A stretch of DNA of 64,000 bases from JAPOUP01 sp965221405 (GCA_965221405.1 CBDCSE010000001.1:1178001-1242000), one strand, 5' to 3'; shown: positions 26,166 through 35,987, counted from the stretch's first letter. The notes: generated by a model from the letters alone, not told the origin. Made by a program: numbers and translations.

Positions 26166-26840
26166 GTGACCAAATACTCAGTCAGGAAAAGTGATATCTC
26201 CATTGAGGGATTTTTTGCCGAGCCTGCGTTTAATCTTTTTCGCGCAAACTCCGATGTGCTCAGCGCCGTTTCGTGCTGTCTGGCAAAATTTTGTCCCATT
26301 CGAGGTGCAGACATAAGAATTGATCAGGAATCAAATCCTCTGGGAAACGCGAATGTGGTTTTCGAATTGCATTCATTCAACGGAATTGCACGTATTTCAG
26401 TCGATAGATCACAAATTGCCTTGTTCAGTCCACATTCACTAGATCTGGATCTGATATCGCGCTTTTCGTCTTCTTTTTTCAGTGCGTCCGAAAAATCTCT
26501 GTCACCTTGCTCGTATGGTCATTATGTTTTCCAGTTCAATTTCCATGCTGTTTTGGAGAATACATCTCCAGCAGATCATACTCGAAAGTTTGTTTCGAAG
26601 CCATCCGATTGCTCTGATTCCGAAATTGGAAATTCCGTTACCTATTACTTTGGGCAACACGGTCTACGCCTTCATTCCTCGGTCACACTTGATATGTCTG
26701 GAGAGTTCTCGGATTGCATCTTTGTGCGTGTGGCAATGGGGTTTGACGCAAGTGAGGTTTCTGCTGTCGGCCTGAAGGAGCCGGCAGTTGAGCACGGCAG
26801 CAACCTTCTCAACCTGGTCGGTCTGGAGGCGGAATGGTAA
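26166..26840 (+). CDS. Hypothetical protein, first gene of an AT-richer three-gene cassette
   Basis: 224 aa, not recognised. It starts with GTG (26166), is rich in Ser and Phe and reads like an alternating beta-strand protein (for example NVVFELHSFNGIARISVDRSQIALFS, GHYVFQFNFHAVLEN, GLRLHSSVTLDMSG). No signal peptide or membrane helix is seen. GC is clearly lower than in its neighbours. Its end overlaps the start of the DUF5678-like gene by 7 bp (ATGGTAA), so expression is coupled. The pattern of strands suggests a structural or binding role rather than an enzyme, but that is inference only. Confidence 0.6.
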   Translation: MTKYSVRKSDISIEGFFAEPAFNLFRANSDVLSAVSCCLAKFCPIRGADIRIDQESNPLGNANVVFELHSFNGIARISVDRSQIALFSPHSLDLDLISRFSSSFFSASEKSLSPCSYGHYVFQFNFHAVLENTSPADHTRKFVSKPSDCSDSEIGNSVTYYFGQHGLRLHSSVTLDMSGEFSDCIFVRVAMGFDASEVSAVGLKEPAVEHGSNLLNLVGLEAEW

Positions 26841-27640
26841 ATATGGAATCCTACGCGCTTGCAAATTCGAGACAGCCGGCTTTGCCTGCTGGCAGATCTG
26901 AGCCTGACTTGTTGCAGCGCCTCCATCCATTGTCCGCAACACGACGCGCCGAGCCATGTTTCGAGCCAGCAGGACCTGCTTTCCAGCGTGAGCCGGACGT
27001 GTCTGGACCTTTTTGCAAAGCCACATTGTCGCCGTACAATTCCCTTTCGACTCTTGGACGCGGCACGCCTTTGAGTGAGCTACCCTCCAAACCGGATCGC
27101 CGTTGGTCCGATGCCCAGGGCAATGACAATTTCAGCGGGCAGCGCGGTGACGCTACCAGACTTGAATTTCATCACCCGGCGACTACAGGCCACTTTCGTT
27201 TCCATCGTGTCGCTACTCGTTCAGCGCCAGCCCGGCAGCCTTTTGTCCACTTCAATGAATCAAGATCCCCAACCCGAGGCGCTCAACCATTCCTGCTGAT
27301 CGAACATGTGAAGCGTTTGCTGCTGCGGCAGAAGATTGGCGATGCGCGACACGCACTCGCACTTGGTTCGATTTGGTACCCGGAAAGTCGCCAAATCGCG
27401 AAACTTCTGCAGGCCATATCCCCGGGCAGGGCTGTGCCGACGAATCACGTGACGAATGGCCGCGCTAAGGAGACAGTCTGGATCAGACAACATGGTCACA
27501 AGTACCGCGGGCAGTGGATTGCGCTTGACGAGGGTCACCTCATCGCGTTTGCGTCCACACTCAAGGGCCTGCTCGCAAAAATTGTATCTGAGCACGAGCG
27601 GGAACGATCCCCATTTGTGCAATATTTGTTACCTGAGTGA
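26834..27640 (+). CDS. DUF5678-like domain protein
   Basis: 268 aa. Residues about 150-200 form helices (IEHVKRLLLRQKIGDARHALALG), and the last 60 residues (VWIRQHGHKYRGQWIALDEGHLIAFASTLKGLLAKI, then SPFVQYLLPE) match the DUF5678 pattern, a short domain with unknown function. The first 150 residues are Pro/Arg/Ser-rich with no fold signal; the true start may be further in, or this part may be disordered. It overlaps both neighbours (ATGGTAA and GTGA). DUF5678 genes commonly adjoin retropepsin-like genes, as here. Confidence 0.6.
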   Translation: MVNMESYALANSRQPALPAGRSEPDLLQRLHPLSATRRAEPCFEPAGPAFQREPDVSGPFCKATLSPYNSLSTLGRGTPLSELPSKPDRRWSDAQGNDNFSGQRGDATRLEFHHPATTGHFRFHRVATRSAPARQPFVHFNESRSPTRGAQPFLLIEHVKRLLLRQKIGDARHALALGSIWYPESRQIAKLLQAISPGRAVPTNHVTNGRAKETVWIRQHGHKYRGQWIALDEGHLIAFASTLKGLLAKIVSEHERERSPFVQYLLPE

Positions 27641-28110
27641 ATGTTGGAATGCTAAATCTCAACGGGGAGCCATTTGCTTCCAGCGTTGCCAGATACTACG
27701 ATGAAGATCCGTCCTTGGGCTCTGAACAAACATCCGTGCACGTTCAGATAATCATACAAGGCAAAATAGAGATAAATGCTCTCGCACGATTGGATCCGGC
27801 CACACCATGGGTTGTCCTGAATTCTGAACTTACCGAATATCTTGGGCTTGGCTTGAATGGTGAAAGAACAATGCTACGCACAGCGGTAGGTCTCATGGAA
27901 GGCACCCTTGAAAGGTATCCAATCGTGCTGGCGGCACAAGAGGGACAATCTCTGGAAATTGACGCTACAATCTTCGTCTGCAGCGATTGGCACAGAGGGA
28001 ATTTTCTGGGGTACGCAGGGCTTCTTGAAAGAGTGCGGTTCGCTGTCGACCCTGCATCCCAGCTCTTCTATTTCGGCGCTATCTCCAGCTCGAAAAGTTT
28101 CAGAGGTTAG
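27637..28110 (+). CDS. Retropepsin-like (clan AA) fold protein with altered active-site motif
   Basis: 157 aa, start GTG 27637 in a GTGA overlap (ATG 27649 is possible). The segment INALARLDPATPWVVLNSELTEYLGL has the shape of the retropepsin active-site strand and flap, but the D-T/S-G triplet reads Asp-Pro-Ala. Later segments (LRTAVGLMEGTLERYPIVLAAQEG, IDATIFVCSDWHRGNFLGYAGLLERVRFAVDP) match the bacterial family through GYxGxLERxRFAxDP. Retropepsins act as homodimers with one Asp each; the changed triplet makes activity uncertain, so it might be a binding protein. It is last in the cassette. Confidence 0.65.
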   Translation: MNVGMLNLNGEPFASSVARYYDEDPSLGSEQTSVHVQIIIQGKIEINALARLDPATPWVVLNSELTEYLGLGLNGERTMLRTAVGLMEGTLERYPIVLAAQEGQSLEIDATIFVCSDWHRGNFLGYAGLLERVRFAVDPASQLFYFGAISSSKSFRG

Positions 28111-28614
28111 GTGCCCTGACCCAGGGTGAAACTGATCCCGGGTTCTGGTTTCGCACCCGGCAGGACATCACGGACTGCATGCGCAACGGCACGCGGGGCG
28201 GGCCCCCGATCCTCGTCGGCCTCACGGAGCAGAGCAGGGCGAACAGGCGGGCCTGCGGGTACGGCGGCTGATCCGTCCGGCGCGGGACCGGACCGCGCAC
28301 CGCCTGCCGACGTCGGTCCGGAACCCCGACATCCCGCAGCATCCCCGATCATCCCGGACAAGGGGCGCCCCCTGTCCGGTCTGTCGATGTCCAGCCGGTT
28401 CTGTCGCCGGTCCCGCGGTCAGCTGCCGCTTCCGGCGCGGGGGACGTATGGCGCACACCCGGGCTCGTTCCAGCAGGTGTGTGTAGGGGGGGAACCAAGC
28501 ACGGAATACGGTCGAATCCAGTTCGGCGGGTAAGGTTGTCGGCCTATCGGTCTTGAATTCAGCGTCCGCGGCACCATTTCAGGTGAACGTGCAAGCAAAC
28601 ATTGTTGTCGAATC
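28111..28614. other. GC-rich intergenic region, probable element debris
   Basis: 504 bp between the cassette and nhaA. The part 28130-28480 is very GC-rich, like the dead IS sequences elsewhere in the window, and has long overlapping frames on both strands without clear family match. It may be a heavily decayed transposase, but I cannot name the family. The right 100 bp should carry the nhaA promoter. Confidence 0.4.
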
Positions 28615-29793
28615 ATGCCGTCAACCACCGTAGTCCGCCACTTCTCCCCAGACGCGATAGGCGGCATCGTACTCATGCTGTCCGTGGTCGCGGCCCTGCT
28701 GCTCGCCAACTCAGAACTCGAGCCTCTTTACAGTCTGGCGCTTGGCTCGACACTTACGGTTGCCATAGAAGGCACCGGCATCCAGAAACCGCTGGTCCTC
28801 TGGATAAACGACGGCCTCATGGCCGTGTTCTTTTTCCTGATCGGCCTCGAACTGAAACGTGAACTTCTGGAGGGAAACCTCAGGAATCCACGCGACGTCG
28901 TGCTACCGGGGGCAGCCGCCGTTGGCGGCATGGCCATCCCCGCCCTGGTGTTCCTGTCGCTGAACGCCGGCACGGACGCGGCGCGGGGCTGGGCCATCCC
29001 GGCGGCCACGGACATCGCTTTCGCCCTGGGCGTGCTGGCACTCGCGGCCAGCCGTGTACCACCGTCACTGAAAGTGTTCCTTCTCACACTCGCGATCCTC
29101 GACGATCTCGGCGCGATCCTGATCATAGCGATCTTCTACACCGCCGAACTGAAAGTCTCGTATCTCGGCCTCGCCATCATACCCCTGGCGGCGATGCTGC
29201 TGCGTGCCCAGCTGGGCGCGAGGCGCATGGCTCCGACACTAATGCTTGGCGCCGTTCTTTGGGTGCTGATGCTCAAGTCAGGAGTGCATGCGACCCTCGC
29301 TGGCGTGATCACCGCTTTCTGCATACCTTTGACAGACAGATCCGGGAAATCGCCCCTCCACTCCATCGAGAACGGACTTTCCCCATATGTCCTCTACTTC
29401 ATCGTACCGGTGTTCGCCCTGGCGAATGCAGGCGTGATCCTGGATGGACTGTCACTGGCCGATCTTTTCGCGCCACTTCCACTGGGCATCGCGGCAGGCC
29501 TCGTCATCGGCAAACAGGTAGGCGTGTTCGGTTTCACCTATCTATTTGTCCGGCTGGGGATCTCCTCAATGCCATCCGGAGCGAACTGGATGCAGATCTA
29601 CGGGGTCGCCTGCCTGGCGGGAATCGGCTTCACCATGTCACTGTTCATAGGTTCGCTCAGTTACGACGATCCGACCATGATGAACGCGGTGCGCCTTGGT
29701 GTGCTCAGCGGCTCGGCGGTGTCGGCGATACTGGGATACGCGGCACTGATGCTGGCCGGACCGTCAAGGAAGCATGCCCCGTCCCAGGCGTAG
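28615..29793 (+). CDS. nhaA: Na+/H+ antiporter NhaA
   Basis: 392 aa, full length for NhaA, with about twelve membrane helices. Family hallmarks are present: WINDGLMAVFFFLIGLELKRE (about 63-83), PAATDIAFALGVLAL (about 128-142), and the adjacent ion-binding aspartates in LAILDDLGAI (about 158-167). GIGFTMSLFIGSL near 340 is the conserved C-terminal helix. It exports Na+ in exchange for protons across the inner membrane, fitting a marine lifestyle. No NhaR gene is adjacent. Confidence 0.96.
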   Translation: MPSTTVVRHFSPDAIGGIVLMLSVVAALLLANSELEPLYSLALGSTLTVAIEGTGIQKPLVLWINDGLMAVFFFLIGLELKRELLEGNLRNPRDVVLPGAAAVGGMAIPALVFLSLNAGTDAARGWAIPAATDIAFALGVLALAASRVPPSLKVFLLTLAILDDLGAILIIAIFYTAELKVSYLGLAIIPLAAMLLRAQLGARRMAPTLMLGAVLWVLMLKSGVHATLAGVITAFCIPLTDRSGKSPLHSIENGLSPYVLYFIVPVFALANAGVILDGLSLADLFAPLPLGIAAGLVIGKQVGVFGFTYLFVRLGISSMPSGANWMQIYGVACLAGIGFTMSLFIGSLSYDDPTMMNAVRLGVLSGSAVSAILGYAALMLAGPSRKHAPSQA

Positions 29794-29822
29794 GGATGTC
29801 CCGCCGACGATTGACCCGATCA

Positions 29823-31970
29823 TCATGCCTCCGACCTGACCGTCCGGGTGTCGCGGATCAGACGCAGGATCTCCCGCGCAGCTTCGGGAATGTTCGTCCC
29901 AGGACCGAATATCGCCCTGATGCCGGCTTCCTTCAGGAATCCATGGTCCTTCTGCGGAATCACGCCGCCGCAGATAACGACGACATCCTCAGCGCCATGC
30001 TCGCGCAGGGCTTCCACAAGCCTTGGCGCGAGCGTCCTGTGCCCGGCGGCCTGCGTGGAAATCCCGACCACATGCACATCGTTGTCAACCGCATCCTGCG
30101 CGGCTTCGTCCGGAGTCTGGAACAATGGTCCCACATCCACGTCAAACCCGATGTCCGCGAATGCCGTCGCGATCACCTTGGCGCCACGGTCATGGCCGTC
30201 CTGACCCATCTTGACCACCAGGATTCGGGGGCGCCGCCCCTCAGCCTCGGCGAATTCCTCGACGGAGGCCTGAATCGCGCTGAATTCCACATCCCCCTCA
30301 CAAGCGGAGCCGTAGACACCGGAAAGGGTACGCACCTCCGCGCGATGCCGCCCGAACACCCGCTCCATCACCATGGAGATCTCCCCAACGGTCGCACGGG
30401 CGCGTGCCGCGTCAATGGCAAGCTCCAATAGATTGCCTTCACCGCTTCCGGCGCTCCGCTGCAGCGCAGCGAGCGCCCTGGCGCAGTCCTTTTCGTCCCG
30501 CGTGGCACGGATCCTCTTCAGACGATCGATCTGCGAGCCACGAACGGCGGCGTTATCGATATCGCGCACCTCGACGGGAGATTCGCGGTCGGGCCTGAAT
30601 CTGTTGACACCGACAATCACCTCCTCGCCCCGGTCGACCGCCGCCTGACGTAGCGCCGCGGCCTCCTCGATGCGAAGTTTCGGCATACCGCTCGCCACCG
30701 CGTCGGTCATGCCGCCCATTTCGTCAATTTCCTGGATCGTGTCCCACGCCGCATCGACGAGATCGGCGGTCAGCCTCTCGACATAATAGGAGCCTGCCAG
30801 CGGGTCGACGACCTTGGTCACGCCGGTCTCGTTCTGCAGGATCAGCTGGGTGTTTCTCGCGATTCGGGCGGAAAATTCGGTCGGCAGGGCGATTGCCTCA
30901 TCAAAACTGTTGGTATGAAGCGACTGGGTTCCTCCGAGCACCGCGCTCAGCGCCTCATATGCGGTGCGGACAATGTTATTGTAGGGATCCTGCGCCTGGA
31001 GCGACACGCCCGACGTCTGACAATGGGTGCGAAGCATCAGGCTCCGGGGGTTTCTCGGCCCGAACTCGCTCATGATCCGGTGCCAGAGGAAACGCGCCGC
31101 CCGTAGTTTCGCCGCCTCCATGAAAAGGTTCATGCCTATCGCGAAGAAAAAGGAAAGCCGCCCCGCGAACCTGTCAACGTCCAAGCCCCGCGAAACCGCC
31201 GCCTTCACGTATTCCCTCCCGTTCGCCAATGTGAAGGCGAGTTCCTGGACGAGATTCGCGCCCGCCTCCTGCATGTGATAGCCCGAGATGCTGATTGAAT
31301 TGAACTTCGGCATCTCGTTCGACGTGTACTCGATTATATCGGCCACGATTCGCATCGAAGGCTCGGGGGGGTAGATGAAGGTGTTCCGCACCATGAACTC
31401 TTTCAGGATGTCATTCTGAATGGTGCCCGACAGGCCGCTTCGGTTTACGCCCTGCTCCTCGCCAGCCACGATGAAAGACGCGAGGACGGGAATCACCGCA
31501 CCATTCATCGTCATTGACACCGACACCTCATCCAGAGGGATTCCGTCGAACAGAATCCGCATGTCCTCGACGGAGTCGATGGCGACACCCGCCTTGCCGA
31601 CATCACCCATGACCCGTTCATGGTCGCTGTCATAGCCGCGATGGGTTGCGAGATCGAATGCAACCGACACGCCCTGCTGACCCGCCGCCAGAGCCTGTCG
31701 GAAAAACGTGTTCGATTCCTCCGCGGTCGAGAAACCCGCATACTGCCTTACAGTCCAGGGTCTGCCGGCGTACATGGTCGCGCGGGGTCCACGCGTGAAC
31801 GGCGCCTCACCCGGCATCGAACCCATGTGCGCGAGACCCTCGATGTCGGCGGCGGTGTAGACAGGTTTGACGGCGATTCCCTCCGGCGTATCCCAAACCA
31901 GTTCCTCCAGCGGCCGACCGGACAGCTCAACCTCCGCCCTCGCCTTCCATTCGGATCCGTCACCGGTCAT
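29823..31970 (-). CDS. scpA: Methylmalonyl-CoA mutase (single-chain, B12-dependent)
   Basis: 715 aa single-subunit type. The N-terminal TIM-barrel catalytic part has YAGFSTAEESNTFFR, VAFDLATHRGYDSDH and RTHCQTSGVSL; the C-terminal B12 domain has the base-off motif D-x-H-x-x-G in MGQDGHDRG (about 600) with later GGVIPQKDHGFL. It isomerises L-methylmalonyl-CoA to succinyl-CoA, the last step of propionyl-CoA assimilation, using the epimerase at 20903 and the carboxylase downstream in the window. A MeaB-type chaperone is not seen. It converges with nhaA and is divergent from the DUF4174 gene. Confidence 0.97.
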   Translation of the reverse strand: MTGDGSEWKARAEVELSGRPLEELVWDTPEGIAVKPVYTAADIEGLAHMGSMPGEAPFTRGPRATMYAGRPWTVRQYAGFSTAEESNTFFRQALAAGQQGVSVAFDLATHRGYDSDHERVMGDVGKAGVAIDSVEDMRILFDGIPLDEVSVSMTMNGAVIPVLASFIVAGEEQGVNRSGLSGTIQNDILKEFMVRNTFIYPPEPSMRIVADIIEYTSNEMPKFNSISISGYHMQEAGANLVQELAFTLANGREYVKAAVSRGLDVDRFAGRLSFFFAIGMNLFMEAAKLRAARFLWHRIMSEFGPRNPRSLMLRTHCQTSGVSLQAQDPYNNIVRTAYEALSAVLGGTQSLHTNSFDEAIALPTEFSARIARNTQLILQNETGVTKVVDPLAGSYYVERLTADLVDAAWDTIQEIDEMGGMTDAVASGMPKLRIEEAAALRQAAVDRGEEVIVGVNRFRPDRESPVEVRDIDNAAVRGSQIDRLKRIRATRDEKDCARALAALQRSAGSGEGNLLELAIDAARARATVGEISMVMERVFGRHRAEVRTLSGVYGSACEGDVEFSAIQASVEEFAEAEGRRPRILVVKMGQDGHDRGAKVIATAFADIGFDVDVGPLFQTPDEAAQDAVDNDVHVVGISTQAAGHRTLAPRLVEALREHGAEDVVVICGGVIPQKDHGFLKEAGIRAIFGPGTNIPEAAREILRLIRDTRTVRSEA

Positions 31971-32090
31971 TACGGTTCCTCCCAGATTCGGTTCATGCGG
32001 GCCGGGCGGACTCCAACACAGGCAGTTGTTACCGCTGGCTCTTCGATTCCACCATCGCAGACATTATATTCGGAAAACCCCGGAGGACGC

Positions 32091-32567
32091 ATGAGACAGA
32101 TACACGCCATCGTCATCGCCATAACTACCCTACTCGCGGTTCCGGCAGCCGGACAGGACTCCGGTTCATCGGCACCGGAGGCGGCGGTCCTGGTGCCGCT
32201 GGAAGCCGCCGACGTCTCGCTCGACGAATTCCTTTGGCTCAAGCGTCCCATCGTCGTCTTCGCCGACACCCCCGCGGATCCGAATATCCAGGAACAGCTT
32301 GAACTTTTGCTCGAACGACCCGAGGAACTGCTCGAGCGCGATGTGGTGTTGATTATCGACACCGATCCCGGCGCCGGAACGGCGATCCGGACCAGACTGC
32401 GCCCGCGCGGCTTCATGCTTACTCTGATCGGCAAGGACGGAAAGGTAAACCTGCGCAAACCTTTCCCGTGGAACGTTCGCGAGATTACCCATGCAATGGA
32501 TCGATGGCCGTTGCGGCAAAAGGAGATCAGGGATGCCAAAGCCGCCGCTGCAGGAAATTCCGGGTAG
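32091..32567 (+). CDS. DUF4174 domain protein, exported
   Basis: 158 aa from ATG 32091 after CGGAGGACGC. A signal peptide (HAIVIAITTLLAVPAAG, about 4-20) leads to a DUF4174 domain: LDEFLWLKRPIVVFADTPADP, a helix with EQLELLLERPEELLERDVVLIIDTD, and GFMLTLIGKDGKVNLRKPFPW with a thioredoxin-like layout but no CxxC. Function is unknown; the gene lies between scpA and pccA, a neighbourhood I believe to be common in Rhodobacterales. It is divergent from scpA, with 120 bp between the starts. Confidence 0.85.
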   Translation: MRQIHAIVIAITTLLAVPAAGQDSGSSAPEAAVLVPLEAADVSLDEFLWLKRPIVVFADTPADPNIQEQLELLLERPEELLERDVVLIIDTDPGAGTAIRTRLRPRGFMLTLIGKDGKVNLRKPFPWNVREITHAMDRWPLRQKEIRDAKAAAAGNSG

Positions 32568-32724
32568 CGGCCCAGCCTACTTCCAAGCCGACAGGCAGAC
32601 CGGCCGTCAGCAACCGCGGCACCTGTTCGCCCATCAGTCGGCTTACCGAACGGAACCGGCCTTACGGAAGGATCGTGGAACCGGTGTAGCCAGGAATCCC
32701 GTGAAGGACGTCCATGCGGCGCGG

Positions 32725-34770
32725 TCATTCGAATTCCATGATTACGTCATCCACGGCCAGACTGTCACCGGGACCGACATTGATCCTGCTGATAACCGAC
32801 TTTCTCTCGGCACGAAGGATGTTTTCCATCTTCATCGCCTCCACGGCGCAAAGTGACTGGCCCTCCTGAACCTCCTCTCCGACCGCGACATCGATCTTGA
32901 TGACCAGTCCGGGCATTGGGCAAAGTAGCAGCCTGGATGTGTCCGGCGTCCGCCGGGCGGGCATCAGGGAAGCGAGTTCCGCCTGTCGGGGAGTCCGCAC
33001 GGACACCGTCATGTCAGCGCCGCGGGTGCGGAGCCGGAATCCTCCGGATACCTTTCCGACCTTCAGCACCAAAGGTTCGCCATCCACCTGGAGCACCGCA
33101 AGGGACTCGCCGGGCTTCCAGCCACTTTCAACCCGAACCGGGGCGCCGTCCGGGAAGTGCAGATAGGCTCCGTCGCGATCCGCCTCGGTACGAAGCGCGA
33201 AACGCGTTCCCTGAACGTCAACAACCCAGTCGCCACCAACCCGCCGCTCATGGTTGTCCATACGCCCGCTTATGCGCGTCCGCCTGATCTCCACAAGACG
33301 GAACATCGCCGCAGCCGCCGCCGCCACACGGCGCAGATCACTTTCGGGCAGGCTTACGCCATTGAATCCGCCGGGAAACTCATCGTCAATGAAAGCAGTG
33401 GTTATATCACCTGAAACGAACCCGGGATGGTCCATGACGGCACTCAGGAATGGCAGGTTATGCTCGATTCCCTCGATCTCGAAACGGTCAAGCGCCAATC
33501 GCATCGCCTCGACAGCCTGATCCCGCCGCGGCGCCCAAGTGCAAAGCTTGGCGATCATTGGATCGTAGTGCACGCAGATTTCACCACCCTGGTAAACGCC
33601 CGTGTCATTGCGCACGGCGGTCTCTCCCGTTCCGGCCGCCCCGTCCCAGAGCCCGCTGGCGAGCAAAGGCCCGGCGGCGGCTTCCTCGGGTGGCCGGTAT
33701 CGGGTCAGTCGGCCCGTCGATGGAAGAAAACCGCGGCGGGGATCCTCGGCATAGACCCTGTTCTCGATCGCCCATCCATCGAGAGTCACGTCGGACTGGG
33801 AGAACGGAAGCCTCTCACCGGCAGCGATGCGAATCATCTGCTCGACCAGGTCGATGCCGGTGATCAGCTCGGTAACCGGATGCTCCACCTGAAGACGGGT
33901 GTTCATTTCGAGAAAGTAGAAGTTTCGGCTTTCGTCCACGATGAACTCGACCGTACCGGCACTCCGATAGCCCACGGCCCGCGCCAGCGCGACCGCCTGT
34001 TCACCCATCGCGGCACGGGTCGTCCCGTCAAGAAACGGAGACGGCGCCTCCTCGATGATTTTCTGGTTTCTCCGCTGGATCGAGCATTCGCGCTCGCCAA
34101 GGTAGATGTCGTTCCCATGCGCGTCGCAGAGAACCTGGATTTCTATATGTCTCGGGCGTGTGACGAATTTCTCGATGAAGATACGGTCGTCATCAAAGCT
34201 GGCGGCGGCTTCGTTCCTGGAGGACTGGAAACCTTCCCGGGCCTGATCGTCGTCCCAGGCGATCCGCATGCCCTTGCCACCTCCTCCGGCACTCGCCTTG
34301 ATCATGACCGGATAACCGATTTCGGCTGCGATGCGCACCGCCTCTTCCGCGTCCCCGATCAGGCCCATGTAACCGGGAACGACCGGCACGCCAGCATCCC
34401 GGGCGATTTTCTTCGAGGTGATCTTGTCACCCATCGTTTCGATGGCACCCGTCGGCGGGCCGATGAACGTGACGCCCTCACCCTCAAGGACTTTGGAGAA
34501 CCTACCGTTCTCGCTCAGAAAGCCGTATCCGGGATGCACGGCCTCGGCGCCAGTCCTCTTTACCGCGTCCATCACCCGTTCGATGGCTATATAGGATTCG
34601 ATCGCGGGTGACGGCCCGATATGAACGGCTTCATCCGCCATTCTCACGTGCAGCGCACGCGAATCGGCGTCCGAATGGACGGCAACCGTGGAGATCCCCA
34701 TCCGGCGGGCGGTCCTGATGACCCTGCAGGCGATCTCACCGCGATTCGCGATCAATATCTTTCCGAACAT
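32725..34770 (-). CDS. pccA: Propionyl-CoA carboxylase alpha subunit (biotin carboxylase + BCCP)
   Basis: 681 aa from ATG 34770 with AAAAGGAGAACCG upstream. Order of parts: biotin carboxylase (MFGKILIANRGEIACRVIR, ATP-grasp glycine loop KASAGGGGKGM near 163, EMNTRLQVEHPVTE near 290), a BT linker domain, and the biotinyl domain with the Lys in AVEAMKMEN near 650. It carboxylates biotin and, with PccB, turns propionyl-CoA into methylmalonyl-CoA. The same strand carries the mini-lipoprotein and pccB upstream, so they may be one transcription unit despite the long gaps. Confidence 0.96.
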   Translation of the reverse strand: MFGKILIANRGEIACRVIRTARRMGISTVAVHSDADSRALHVRMADEAVHIGPSPAIESYIAIERVMDAVKRTGAEAVHPGYGFLSENGRFSKVLEGEGVTFIGPPTGAIETMGDKITSKKIARDAGVPVVPGYMGLIGDAEEAVRIAAEIGYPVMIKASAGGGGKGMRIAWDDDQAREGFQSSRNEAAASFDDDRIFIEKFVTRPRHIEIQVLCDAHGNDIYLGERECSIQRRNQKIIEEAPSPFLDGTTRAAMGEQAVALARAVGYRSAGTVEFIVDESRNFYFLEMNTRLQVEHPVTELITGIDLVEQMIRIAAGERLPFSQSDVTLDGWAIENRVYAEDPRRGFLPSTGRLTRYRPPEEAAAGPLLASGLWDGAAGTGETAVRNDTGVYQGGEICVHYDPMIAKLCTWAPRRDQAVEAMRLALDRFEIEGIEHNLPFLSAVMDHPGFVSGDITTAFIDDEFPGGFNGVSLPESDLRRVAAAAAAMFRLVEIRRTRISGRMDNHERRVGGDWVVDVQGTRFALRTEADRDGAYLHFPDGAPVRVESGWKPGESLAVLQVDGEPLVLKVGKVSGGFRLRTRGADMTVSVRTPRQAELASLMPARRTPDTSRLLLCPMPGLVIKIDVAVGEEVQEGQSLCAVEAMKMENILRAERKSVISRINVGPGDSLAVDDVIMEFE

Positions 34771-35318
34771 CGGTTCTCCTTTTGGACTCCCGGCCAGGAC
34801 TCCGGATGAACCGCGCCGTGGTCTGAGCGGCATTGGCCACGATCTGGACTTCAGGCCGGAACGGTGACATTGTATCGGTTTTCATGAAGCGGAGAGCTAA
34901 CTCGCCGGATCGGGATCAGGCGCTTCGGTTGGTTCCGGAGCCCGGGAAGGTCTTCGTTGCGTGATGGTAAGACCTGACGCGGAGGTCAAATCGACACACC
35001 AGGCTCTTTCATTCCCCAAACCGGACGATGACATCACATGGCCACCCGCATCGGCAGACCTGAATTCGTGAAAACATCACACATGCGACGGTAGACGCCG
35101 GACGGCTCACCGATCGCCAGAGCCCCCCACACCGACGTCACGATCAGGCACGGTCGCCAGAGCGGACCCACGAGCGCCAAAGTCAATAATACGAAACCCT
35201 GCTCCGGGGAAGAGACCTCAAAAACCGTGTCGCCGTTCGATTCACCCGCCCCCGGGCAGCGGCGCGGCAACCGGGGCAGGCGTGTGGACAGCCCGCCCCG
35301 TCTGGATCATCAACCCAG
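34771..35318. other. Intergenic region between pccA and the lipoprotein gene
   Basis: 548 bp without a recognisable gene. A minus-strand frame 35034-35270 has no family features. It probably holds the 5' leader of pccA. Confidence 0.45.
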
Positions 35319-35483
35319 CTACATCTTGTTTTCCATTTTGTCCATGGACATTTCTTCATGCATTTCTCCATGCATTCCGTCATGACCTTCCTGCATGTGC
35401 TTGTCCATATCTTCATGTGTGGCGCAGGCCGCGATGAATGCCACTAGGGACAGGGCAACAGCGGTTTTGACAGTCTTGGACAT
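35319..35483 (-). CDS. 54-aa Met/His-rich lipoprotein
   Basis: From ATG 35483 (GGGAGACTCGT upstream) the peptide begins MSKTVKTAVALSLVAFIAAC, a lipoprotein signal with the cleavage-site Cys at 20 (IAAC lipobox). The mature 35 residues consist of THEDMDKHMQEGHDGMHGE followed by MHEEMSMDKMENKM: about one third Met or His plus many acidic residues. This composition suits loose binding of Cu(I)/Ag or other soft metals in the periplasm, but no binding is shown. The frame upstream is open to 35558 without a better start. It lies between pccB and pccA on the same strand. Confidence 0.75.
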   Translation of the reverse strand: MSKTVKTAVALSLVAFIAACATHEDMDKHMQEGHDGMHGEMHEEMSMDKMENKM

Positions 35484-35987
35484 ACGAGTCTCCCGTTGAA
35501 TTTCCGATTTTCTCCGCAGAAAAATTCTGACGGACTGTTTACAGGAGCCTAGTTTCACGACAATTCAACAGGATGCAACAAGATTTTTCGCACGAGCCCC
35601 TGCCCGCCCATCCCAACCATCATCGACGTCGTGACCACCGTGAAGCGCCAATCGAATGACAGAGATCGGCAAACCCCACGGGTCCTGTCACCGCGATAAC
35701 GGTATGAAACCGTTCCACTCTAGGGGCACCCAGGGGACACCGGCAATGGATGCCTGGAACTGTCCGGGCTCCCATAGTATCCCCCTTGACGCGATCCCCG
35801 CGACGCACGGCATTCCGGGGGTGCCAGCCGAAACCGGGCGTCACCACGACGCCCGCTTGACCGCTTTTCGAGGCGTGCCGTTCTCCACGCGCCCAATAAC
35901 CGTCAGGACCGGCATGAGAGCGGTCTCCAGGAAGCCAGGACGGTCGCTCCACCCTCGCCAACTTCGATCGTCCGCACACCTCACACC
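35484..35987. other. Intergenic region between pccB and the lipoprotein gene
   Basis: 504 bp without a recognised gene. It probably includes the promoter of the lipoprotein gene and the 3' end of the pccB message; no clear terminator is seen. Confidence 0.45.
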
